Assembly: GCF_910592395.1 (NCBI RefSeq)
Contig: NC_088318.1
Location: 13,516,349 to 13,580,348 of the forward strand
Direction: 5' to 3'
Length of the DNA stretch: 64,000 nucleotides
Source of the DNA: Lineus longissimus
Taxonomy: Eukaryota; Nemertea; Pilidiophora; Heteronemertea; Lineidae
Under the pieces are notes generated by a model, which made no database searches, was not told where the DNA came from, and saw nothing but the letters and a program-made list of their open reading frames with translations. This document shows, piece by piece, positions 33,531-50,774 of this stretch. Each line of letters starts with the position of its first letter. Position 1 is the first letter of the stretch. The position numbers were made by a program, and so were the translations under genes.

Positions 33531-36500
33531 GTGCATGTGTTTTCTTTGGTGTAGCCCTCGGCTTCATGTGTCGAGGGATTGCCAAGAAGAAGCCGAGTAA
33601 CTACCTATCATATCGTGCCATACTGATGCGATATCTCCGGTGGAAAATGACCGAACGAGTGGTCGCTAGGACGCACAGGGGCTTCGTCGCAGCATCTAAA
33701 GATCCCGCAAAAACCCAGGCGGATTGGTTGCTGAAGTTTCTGGCTGATAGAAAAGACACCGTTATTGGCAGAGACTGGGGTTTTGACTCAATAAAGTCCG
33801 TTGAAGTCTACCAGAGCAAGATACCTGTAACACGGTACGATTCCTACAAGGACTACATGGAGCGTGTCGCAAAGGGTGAGGCGAATGTCGTGAATAAAGG
33901 AAAGCCTTCTTACATCGTTCTTACGTCCGGAACCACAGGCAATAACAAGAAATTCTGGCTTGACAAAGCGGTACTTTGGAATATCATTGAATCGATTTAC
34001 ATCATACCACTTCCGTTTAAAATAGTGAAGTTCCCAAGCGTGGTACATTTGCGAGAGCCATTTGTGTGCACAATTCTCCCGAATATGATGAAAAGTGAAT
34101 CTGGATGCCGAATGGGGCCACTTTCGTGTTGTGTGATCGAGAATACCGTATCGACCACACCGATTGACGCAATACTTGGAATAAAGGACGAGAAAGTCAT
34201 TATGTACATCCATGCTGTTTTTGGCCTGCTGCACGACGATACGGAATCTATCGTCTTCAATTTCGTTTCCTCGGCGCGAAGTTTCTTCGTCACATTGAAA
34301 ACCAGCTGGAAGGATATTGTGGAGGACATCAGGACAGGTCACCTGAATCCGTCTCTTGAAATCTCCGCTGAGCTCCGGCACACATTGGAAGGGAAAATAT
34401 GGTCAAATCCAAAACGTGCTGCTGAATTGGCTCAAGAATTCGAAAGAGGGTTTGAGGACATCATTCCGAGGATTTGGAAGGAAGCTTCCACGGTAACGTT
34501 GCTTAGTTCCGGGAGTTTACAGGCGCCGTCTCTCACGCTGCAGCGGAGGTACTTCCCGAGTGTCCCGGTCCTCTCAGCGATGCACCTTGCATCTGAGGGT
34601 TGCTACGGGGTCTGCCTTGATAATGGGTCGATTCTTTCCACATATTATACTCTGCTCCCTTTGGGGTGCTTCTACGAGTTCATACCTCTTGCAGATATTG
34701 AAAACGATCAACCACAGACCAAGTTAATCGAAGAGGTAGGTAAGGTTGTAAATAAATACTTTAGACTTCAGGGTTATAAAAAGCTCACTCTGGTCAATCA
34801 CCAAGGTGACTCTATCAAAGTTGTCTTGAACCAACACGTATGGGTGTTGCTGGCTACTCTAAGGTGTTTCCTACGAATCCTTTAGAAATGAGGCTGCGTT
34901 CATGGTCCTTACATCAAAATTGCAGTAATGAGTTGAACCCTTCGACGTTCATGATTGTATGATAATTTTCGTTGTTGGTCATTCTGCATAACTACAAACA
35001 TTTATCATATATACCTGATATTGATTTCATTGACCTATATTTTTATCGGTGTTCTATTGTCCTTCTAGCTTGAGCTGAATGAGCAGTATGAGCTGTGTGT
35101 GACCACCGACCGAGGCCTGTGTCGCTATCGTGCCGGGGACATCATCAAAGTAGTGTCCTACTTCAACAAGATACCCCAATACGAGTTCATCGGCAGGTAA
35201 ATACATTGGAACATCTCTTTGGACCAACAATACATAACTTAATAGAGAGGTGTCCTGATTTAAGAGGTAATATGTAATGGAAATGGCTAATTTGGGACCA
35301 AAATAGATGTCCTTACTAGAGAGGGTGTCCTTGTACAATTGTGTCAGCAAGGGAGGTCCAATTTACAGCACAATCCACTGCTCACCACGTTGCTGTCCAC
35401 CTGAAAAATAAGCAGGGAAATGAGGCGTGTTTGAAAACACACACTAGAGATGTTGTACTGTGTTAGCAACGGCAAGAATGCTCCGAAAAGATAATGCATT
35501 ACATGTAAGGGCCTATCGTCGTCGTCGCGTCCTTCGCCACCGTCTTATTTATACATATATACAGTATTTAGCCTAATTCCCAAGTTTGTCTATTGCAGAC
35601 ATGGCGTCATCCTTGATATCTGTAGCGAGAAGACTAGCGAAGTGGCCTTGACCTCGGCCTTGCAGCAAACCATGTCCAAGCTGCGTGACTTTACCATAGT
35701 CGAATTTACTAGTGCTGAGAGTAGCATGTTGGAGACAGAAGTGGGTAAGTGGTGTTGAATAGATTTAGATTACCTTCAACCAATTTCCTGATGAATTTTT
35801 TGGCGAGTTGGATGAGGTGAAGTTTCAAAATTGTTCTAAAACGGTTCACTTGGGGATTCTGCCCCTACTACCCCGCCAACGCACACGCAAGCTTTTTGGA
35901 TAGGATTGTCATGCGCTCTAGCTCAAACATAACTTCAAATTGGACAACTATCGAGAAGAAGAAGATATCCCTAGATGTCAACAGGTTATTCCTACATGTA
36001 CCATTCAGAGGAGTTTCAGTAGAAGAGTCGCACTGGCTTCAGATCATCCAATAATGAGTATATAGTATCCTTCGCGATAGAACACTTTTATTGCAAAGTA
36101 GACAAAACGCCTTGAAACAAATTGATCACTCACCAGGATTGCTCTTTACGATTTCAGAAACGGCTGGCAGTGATAGGCATTACATCCTGTTTGTGGAGCT
36201 CGAGTCCAAATTATCAGACGAGGTGGAAAGTCTCACAGAGGAACAAAAGGACATGGTAAGGGTTGCCCCAGGGTTGGTTTTATCGTGCTTAAACTATGTT
36301 ATCGAAAACTGATTTGTCATTGCCATACATGCATGACCGAAGTATAAAATGATCCCCTAGAAAATCTGTCCGGCCCTATCGTTTTCTGACAGATAATGAT
36401 ATATGGTTTTATAGAGGCTGTGGCTGCAAAAGCTTGGAGTTTAAATCGTAAAATAGAATCCTTCGTTCCCGGGACATTACATCCCTACCACATTTCAAAC

Positions 36501-36999
36501 CTCTACACCTGGATAGGTTTTGCCCCGATAGTTCCTTCGGTTTAGCCCCGACAGTCTCTCATGACTGTTCTATTCAAGTTTTCATATTTTGTTCTTGCTT
36601 GAGCCAGAGGCCCCAGTATCAGTTGACAAGCTGTGCACAGAACCTAGTTGTATTTTCACGACTCCGTTTATTCTGCACAACTTTGAACCGTGTGTTTACT
36701 TTTAATTGTCTACTTTGACTTTGACATACTAGAGATTAAAACATACTAAACTGACCATCAATTTTCTTCAGTTCGACGAAGACTTACAAGACTTCAACGA
36801 GTATTACAAAGGTCTCAGGTGTCAAGGTCGAATACAGAAGATGAAGGTCGTCCAAATGAAACCCGGTTCATTCGCCTCGCTGAAGATCCTGACCCTTGCG
36901 ATGAACCCCAAGGCAAGCAGCGCCCAGTTCAAGAACCCTCGTGTACTGAGGACCGAGAAACAATTAGAATTAATGACGAATCCAGAAAATGTTCTATAA
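33531..36999 (+). CDS. GHDC-like: GHDC/GH3-like adenylate-forming enzyme, copy 2
   Basis: Exons: 33531-34735, 35069-35196, 35599-35744, 36158-36255, 36772-36999 (TAA), the same lengths and phases as copy 1. First ATG inside the main exon is at 33566, giving 589 residues. TSGTTG, the Ser-Glu-Gly motif (here LASEG rather than LSSEG) and YRAGD are kept. Replacements against copy 1 cluster in the main exon, for example IIESIY for IAEAAY and LEISAEL for LKLSAEL. It appears functional. It may differ in substrate preference or simply be a redundant duplicate. Confidence 0.85.
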
Positions 37000-39314
37000 G
37001 AGTAAAATTGGCGACAGATGCAGTTTCCCCATTCCCGGCCCAATTCCCGGAATCGCATTACAGAGGCCAGAGGTCCAGTGAGGATAACTAGTATATATAA
37101 TGAATAATCAACAGACACTACTGTGATTCATTGGTACATGGATTCATTTATCATCAACAAGGATATCAAATCAACATCATGCATTAACAGAACAGTCTAG
37201 CGCGTTGATAGCATTAATGAGATCAGTGGTATATTCTGTAGGATGCCGAACGATGGATATATTCGCAGCAGAATATTTTCGTGAATCAAGGTTATTTTTT
37301 CTAATGAAATTTTAATTGTCTTCTTTTACATAGAGCTCTCAGAGAATAGGCGCTGCAGTTTGGATGGCTATATTAGAATACTCCAATCCACTGTCAACAG
37401 GTCTCATTGTGTCGGGTAGTTAGGCCAATATAGCACACAAAGATGGGTATATATCACTAATAATTAGGCAATAGTCATTCAAGAGGTGTGGAATTTGTGT
37501 TTGTTAGGGGTAATCATATACGTGAAAATTGGCAAGACTCCTCTTGAAATTGATATTTAGATGAGGTGTTTGTAAACCCCATACCAAAATGATACTCAGC
37601 TGACCCATACTTGTAAAGGGAATATAAAATGAACTGTACATGAACTTATTGAGGGTAGTGTATATTTTAGGAGATATTATGTGTAAAATTTCAAGTCTTC
37701 ATTTTCTTTTGAACGAGGTGTACGAATGCAAAAAAACAACAACACAGAGCAAACGGCTACGTGCGTAAACCTGTTTCGCGTCAAGTTGCGAAAACACCTT
37801 TTGCACGACCATGCATCGCCTCAATAGATATACCTCGATGTGACTTATTATGCAGACGTTTCAAATGCTGTTTTTTAAAGGAAAACAAATTCAAATTCTG
37901 AAATAACTCTCTTCTAAGCCTTGTTATAGTCGTCTGATAAACATTCCCGATTGTGGTCATCTTGTTTATTGATTTCTTTGACATTTTTGACATCACACAT
38001 ACGAAGTATGGAAGGTAGATATATGCTTCCCGTTATTATCTCCTGTCACAAAGGCCGTCAAGGGAAATAATACAGTTTTTTTTCTTCGACTTGACATATA
38101 TATTCTGCTTAATTTAAAGCCATTCACCGTCTGTGTGTGATAAATAGAAAGATATTATCGCGAACGTGACCTACTAGCGAAATTCGCGAAAAAAACCTAC
38201 ACGCGACATTTTTCTGTGCTAGAGTATTATTACTGTAAATTCTTGAAGCAGACAACGAAACAATGTTGTTGTCTAAATCGGTTACGACAACTGCATGTAG
38301 CTCAGAATGAGTGCAAGTTTTTAACATGATATCTTTTGACATGGAGTAGTTATTACATTATGAATTTAGTGACTTTTTGGGGCCACCCTGAAATATATAA
38401 AATGCATAGGATATTCGATATTTATCAAGTAAATAAGTACATTTTTTGTTTTCGAAGTCTGTGAAAATCTCATGTCGGACAGTGACAGAGTGGGAGTGAA
38501 ACCAGTGCCGCCGAACCATGAGAGTCGAGTGAAGGACGAATAAAATCGACAATTGAAACTCATTACTTTCCTGCGTCATTTAGCAAATACAATCAGTGGT
38601 GCGCGAAAAAGTCATCGTTTGATTATATGTGTTTATAATATCGTTAATTTCCCCCGAGAGCAGAATCCATCAGAGAATTAAAAGCTTTGGTGCATCCATA
38701 GCGGTGTAACCTCGTCAATGGATACCCACTTGGCGAGTTGTTACCCAATCGACCGCTTTCGCTCTTTGACTACGCAAGTCCTGTCCACCGCAACTGCAAC
38801 TCGTGTCATTTCTGGAAATAGGCTGGCGCAAAAAGTGCAAATCTGCGCATGTCCTTGTTGATTTCGACGATGATTTTCTTATTCGCTGTCGCTGTTATGT
38901 GGTGAAAAACCAAGTCAACATCGGTGAGATATAGCCCATTTTTAAAAATGCAGACTTACGTAAGATGATGTACATTTTGGATATTCGCTCACGTGCCGTG
39001 CCGGTGTAGTGGCTTTGAGTGTTATATGTGTGTGTTTCCCCTACAATAAATCAGTCATCGAATGGTGTTTGCTTATCGAGAGGTCGTCTCATCTGTTAAT
39101 AGGGGAATAACAGGAACACTGAAAAATGTAAAACACTGACATACATGATACACCGGAGTAAATATTGGAATTCTATTCGAATCCGACGCAAAACTTGATT
39201 GGGCTAAAACTCGTCTTTCGAAGATCATCGCCAGGCTTCCAGTTTCGAACCACAATTTAATCAAAGGTATTAACAGGAGTTTATACACATCTAACGTTAG
39301 TGTTGGATTCAATT
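37000..39314. other. 3' flank of GHDC copy 2 and spacer before the channel gene
   Basis: Up to about 38000 this is the duplicated 3' flank. From 38000 to 39314 I see no gene or clear repeat; the promoter of the DEG/ENaC gene should be here. Confidence 0.5.
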
Positions 39315-45767
<6,453 letters not shown>

Positions 45768-45925
45768 ATTTGCCAGGGTGTCCTGAGATTCAGGGTATGT
45801 ACCCGTATACAAAATGATGTAAAATTTGAAATATCAAGAGAGTGAATTGAAACCCCCTGATTATACGAGGATGGAATTAGGGACGAAGTGAGCTGGGGGC
45901 CTACATGTAGAAAGGGATGACCTCG

Positions 45926-45931
45926 TTTATT
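45926..45931 (-). terminator. Poly(A) signal candidate of the minus-strand 489-residue gene
   Basis: TTTATT on plus (AATAAA on minus) lies about 200 bases downstream of that gene's stop, inside the inferred 3' UTR of the channel gene. Confidence 0.4.
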
Positions 45932-46095
45932 CCAATTGAAAGAACTGAAGCACGCACGCCACCTTCCTTCGTTAAACCAACAGAGAAAACAAGTTAAGAC
46001 TTTTTGACATCACTGCAAAATACACTTTCAGTTGTGAAAGGCCGTTCAAGACAGAATCAGAGACTTTCTATAAATGTATTGAAAGACTCAGATAG

Positions 46096-46101
46096 AATAA
46101 A
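46096..46101 (+). terminator. Poly(A) signal of the DEG/ENaC gene
   Basis: AATAAA lies 328 bases after the channel stop and 26 bases before the stop of the convergent minus-strand gene. Confidence 0.5.
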
Positions 46102-46126
46102 GCATTTACGAGTATGTCTAATTTTC

Positions 46127-47596
46127 TTAGTTTTTGAACTTCCGGAACCTGACTTCAGAAACTTCGCTACTATATGACTCGAACTCCTTAAACAAGTCAT
46201 CAGTATTGAGTTGTTCTTCAATACAAACCACTTCCTTCACATCAGGAGCGGTCTTACTATCCTCGTCCAACCGAACAAAATCCTCCGACTTGTACCCATT
46301 ATCGAAGTGAACATGCTTGATTTCTGAATATTTCACCCGAAAAGTATCCTTGACAACATCTGGCTTGTGAACCGATTCGAATTCCTTGCCGTTAAATGCA
46401 CGGACCTTCACCAACAACGGATCATATAACCACGCGGAGACCTGACCATCCTCCGACTTAATTACCCCAGGGGGCTTTAAATCCGATGACGTTTCACCCA
46501 ACGGTTGACACATTTCCCAACCTTTCGCAGATTTCTCCGTTGTCTTGCATGATTCGCTTGCTGCGGCCTCGTGTAACGCATCTAACAGTTCTCTTTTATA
46601 TCTCCGTTTGGACTTCCTATTTTGCCTGGCTTTCCTCTCCGATTCAATCATTTTTGCAGAGCGGCAAGGTTCAATTTGAACTTTTTCAGTATTGGTCCCC
46701 TTCGATTTCAGAATATTCCCGACTGAATCCACCACTATATTTTCGAGTGATACACCAACACCAGAACCTTCATCGCCACCGTGCAACTCGTCCAATACCT
46801 TCCGAACAGAATGTCGTTTCGATGTTTGCTTCCGTATTTTCACCTTCGTCAGTTCAGGATGAGTTCGCGTCAGAAAATCCGGCGACATATTCGTTCCGGT
46901 CGTTACTATTTTCTTCATTTGTATTGTTGGTACTTTGCTTTTATTCTTTGCTGGTTGCTTGACTAGTTCTCTCGGTATCTGTTCGTTTACGCCAGACTTC
47001 AGTTCAATGGGCGTTTCAAACGAGGCAGAGTCTACCTTGCGATTGATAGCAATACTCTGATCTTCCTGTTCAGAGTCTCCGCACTCTTCCTTCGCACCTA
47101 CAACAGCGTTTCCACCATTCTCATCGTAATAAAAGGATGGATCTGGATAGATATCCGCAGACCTCAGCCAAGTTGAGAATGTAGGGAGATAATAAAGCCT
47201 GTCGTGCATAGCAGCTACCTCTTTCTCGGAATAGGCTGCCTTGGCGTATCGGCTTTGAACCTTGGTAGCATCAGCCCCGCCGGACTTCGTACCGTCACCC
47301 CTCACACGGCTCGCGGCGGTACGAGTGCCTGCCAACCGGTCAACAACACAAGCGATACGTTTCGAAGTGAACTGCCGAAATGCAGCGATACGGTCATAGT
47401 GTTTCTGTCGGTCGTAAATTTCATCCAAATGTCCTTTCCTATCCCTAACCCGTTTCCAAGAAACCCACTTGTTTATACTCTCACATGTATGGGCCCTGTT
47501 CAAGATTTCACTGATGGTTTCCGCCGAGGAATATGTGGGCATTTCGTAGCAAAACTGACTGTTCGCTTTCTTGGTGTTCAACCGGAGCGAGCCCAT
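46127..47596 (-). CDS. Unrecognised single-exon protein, 489 residues
   Basis: An uninterrupted frame runs from ATG (47596) to the stop at 46127. I do not recognise a family. There is no signal peptide or membrane span. The N-terminal 150 residues look structured (ILNRAHTCESINKWVSW, HYDRIAAFRQFTSKRIACVV, YYLPTFSTWLRSADIYPDPSF). The middle is charged and low-complexity, with basic runs (KARQNRKSKRRYKREL). The C-terminus is acidic and ends VRFRKFKN. It is probably a nuclear, cytoskeletal or scaffold protein. Length, balanced composition and absence of stops over 1.47 kb of otherwise AT-rich DNA argue for a real gene. It converges on the channel gene with 359 bases between stop codons. Confidence 0.75.
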   Translation of the reverse strand: MGSLRLNTKKANSQFCYEMPTYSSAETISEILNRAHTCESINKWVSWKRVRDRKGHLDEIYDRQKHYDRIAAFRQFTSKRIACVVDRLAGTRTAASRVRGDGTKSGGADATKVQSRYAKAAYSEKEVAAMHDRLYYLPTFSTWLRSADIYPDPSFYYDENGGNAVVGAKEECGDSEQEDQSIAINRKVDSASFETPIELKSGVNEQIPRELVKQPAKNKSKVPTIQMKKIVTTGTNMSPDFLTRTHPELTKVKIRKQTSKRHSVRKVLDELHGGDEGSGVGVSLENIVVDSVGNILKSKGTNTEKVQIEPCRSAKMIESERKARQNRKSKRRYKRELLDALHEAAASESCKTTEKSAKGWEMCQPLGETSSDLKPPGVIKSEDGQVSAWLYDPLLVKVRAFNGKEFESVHKPDVVKDTFRVKYSEIKHVHFDNGYKSEDFVRLDEDSKTAPDVKEVVCIEEQLNTDDLFKEFESYSSEVSEVRFRKFKN

Positions 47597-50500
47597 CTCG
47601 GCTGGTTATAGCAGATCGCCGTTGACTTGATATAGATCCAACTGAAGCGTCTCATACGGTTGCTTCAGTCATCGAATAGACCGATTGACAACATCTGACA
47701 TGTATGTAATTTCTTGCATACATACAACCTGTTGATTACTCTGAATTCCTGTGTTTATGAGCATATCTACAATACCGTAACGTAAAAGATAATACTCCAA
47801 TATCTCTAAGATACAAGTAGTCCTCGCGTATACCGTCTATTCAAGAACACGTTCCTTGGACGGGTTAACGACAGCAAATATGGGATTTTGTTGGCTTCAA
47901 AGAGCATCACATCGCGAAAATGCCAAAATAAGTCGATCCATTATTTGAAGCTTTCTCTTCACATGCTGGATCGATAACTTATGACGATATGTACGTTAGG
48001 AAAATGTTTGGTTTAAGAAGTCGAACGCTTCTTATAAGACTCATGGGGTTCTAAAATCCCTTCTTAAGGGATCAGCGGCTTTAGATAAGTCAAAAGCAGT
48101 GTGAACCGGACTATAACTGAATGGAACTGCCTGATCCAGTGAGAAACCAAAATAACGACCTTCTTATATGTACGATTAAACTTCCAAAAGCCTCCGCACC
48201 ACAGGCCTCCTTACTGTGTCGACCTGTCCAACCCGGTTCGGGGAGGCCCGTTTATTCGACCTATTTTACCTGTAACACGCCTCAATCGATATCATGAACC
48301 TTCGCAAGGGGATAACAACTTTATGGGGACCTGTTTTAGCACACCAACGCGGAACTACGCCTTGTGTCCGATCGACATGTCAACAGTGTTCCTCCGTTAA
48401 GAGTGAAAATGTCCAGGTGATGATGGTTCTTTTCCTCGATCATCAGCTGCCAGATCGAGGTTTTCAGCCGTATCCACGGCCAAAATCTGCCTTCGTTTCA
48501 TCAAGGATAGGGACAGTCCTCTGCAGAATGTGCCTTAGCGTTTGTACACGACAACAAAGCAATATTGTGCGAAAAAGTTTTATTTAAACAAAAACATAAA
48601 CTTGGGGGAAGCGGGATAATTTTCTGGTGCCGACTTCTGGTATAGAGGGCAGATATTCAATCGAAAATGTAACGTCGAAAAAATCGAAAAAAACGTTGGT
48701 AGAAAGTTTGTGTACATTTTCTGATGCACCCAAGAACTGCCCTCTATACAGGAACTCAGCAGCCCGACCTACAGTTCAACAGCTAGTTAATACGTCCCTC
48801 TATTCCCCCTTAAGATGGTGGATACAACGATCAACAATGAAACTAAATGCAGTTTGTTGTGTATAGTAACCAAGAAAAACATATATCACAGACCGCGGTG
48901 AAACAGTTCTTTATACAAAGCTATCATCAATATATATACTGCCGGTTGAGGAGGCCTCTGTTTTATATATGCAGTGGCAGGTAAATAGCCCCCCTCCCCC
49001 CACACTCCCAACCAGCTTTATCCACAGTATTGGGCCATCAATACGTACGCACAATTTCCCTACTTTCTTTACCCCCCCCCCCGCCTTACCTGTACGCGGG
49101 CCAGCATAAGCAAAATGGACCTCAAATTGACACTGACTGTCCTCCCCTGAAAACGTCCCCTAAATATGGATTATCCCAAACCATCATTCATAAACAGCCC
49201 ATCAGGACGAGAGGAACAATCCTTCTCATTTCTATTTTGTACTAGTTATTACTAATTTAAATTATGCATACATGCTCTCTGTGTCTTCTCCCTGAGGGCT
49301 GAATTGAGGCATTATAGGCTGACCATTGTACAATTTGTCATGTTAATAAAGACATTATCAGCCCCCGATACAAAGCTGTGATAGCACGGTTTGACCTAAC
49401 TCTCTTTTCGGCCACTGCCCAGTATACAGGGCGACACAAAATCATTGCAACCCATAACATGCGGAAATAAGTTGCTCATTATACTTCCATAGCATGCATG
49501 TATCAAATTCTGCAAGTTGAGACCGGTTTTAAAGCTGAAACAGACCATCTGAATCGCAGCACTAAAATTCCCAAAGCCGTTGTTATGTTTTCCGAAGGCA
49601 TCATCTAAGTAATGAAAGTGGTAGCATTATTCATGCTTCAATGCCCATGTTTTGTATTGCAGACAATGTGTGTCACCCTGTATGAAATTGTTACATTGGA
49701 TTTTACTCAGGTGCGACATGAAACGATCAATCCCAGACAAGCCACACGTCCTGAATACATGCTAAACCACTTAAATCCACCCGCACAGTGATTGTGCATG
49801 GTGCTCAAATATTGCCATACTGATTTTTTTAGAAAAATTGTTGCCAATAAAAGTCATCAACTAGAAGCTTTCGGAATATGTTCGAAAGAAAGTTGGATGC
49901 AAAAATATTATGCCGTTATTGCATGCGTGTTTATACATGTATACCAGTCATGCTGTTATCTGGTTATCACCAATCGCATGAAAAATTCGTCGCATATCAC
50001 ATAATAACACTTAGTTTTCAACGGCTGGTTTTTTTATATATAGTATTGCTTTTTTCACGAATTTTACTTCGGCAGTTCGAGAGTAATGCACTCACATTCA
50101 TGACATATATTTGTGCAACTCTACTTTATAATCCTCACAAAACATTGCTATGTACGAGATAGCACAACAGTCGGGTACCTCATTGCTCAAGTGTCGCTTT
50201 TGTTTTCATCGTACACAGCGATCGCATTCTGAATTAAAATTTGTCATATCCTCGTCAAAAAAACCCAGATCATTATGATTGTCCAATTGTCAATTATTTT
50301 CATTTCAAAATGCACTGAGTGACTCGTTCAGAATTTCAAATGCATCTTAGACTAAATACCAACTTTTGGAAACCTGTCATATCCTCATAAGGAAATTCTT
50401 CTTCAACTATCAAATTCATTTTAACCGGTCTGGAAAATTCATATTCAACAACACTGGGCGTAGTTCATTATCAAACCCATGATTTCATTATCTTTCTGTT

Positions 50501-50774
50501 TGTGTGGTTGTTTGTGGTCAGCTATATGAATGGGTAGAACTATTTTCTACCTCCGCCGTGGAGCAGCCACGCCAATAATCGCGATGAGAGCGAGGGCGCA
50601 TCAGCAAAACTGGATGACTTTCATCATATACATGTAGATGATTGAATACACCTGGTGCAGGGAACCAACTTTATGTGATACAACAATAATATGAACTGAG
50701 AAATAACTAAATGCAACGTTCGTATATAAAAAAGGAAATTTCCACGTAAAGAACACAATAAACAACGATTTTCA
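47597..50774. other. Intergenic stretch, no gene seen
   Basis: No supported exon. It holds one short inverted-repeat element (48635-48754), C-rich tracts near 48990 and 49070, and AT-rich sequence. Short open frames near 48294, 48627 and 49792 show no family resemblance. Confidence 0.5.
48635..48754. mobile_element. Short inverted-repeat element
   Basis: TTCTGGTATAGAGGGCAG at the left and CTGCCCTCTATACAGGAA at the right are complementary except near the ends, with 84 bases between. This is the form of a small MITE; no target duplication was identified. Confidence 0.5.

Larger units (their letters stand above)
32270..38000. repeat. Tandem segmental duplication unit 2 (GHDC copy 2)
   Basis: It matches 25670-32260, beginning CCTAAATTCGTTTTTCCGACATGC and ending near TTGACATTTT. 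Intron identity is high, so the duplication is recent or homogenised by gene conversion. Confidence 0.9.

Noticed and set aside
46486-46962. 158-residue plus-strand frame
   Set aside because: Antisense shadow of the 489-residue minus-strand gene.
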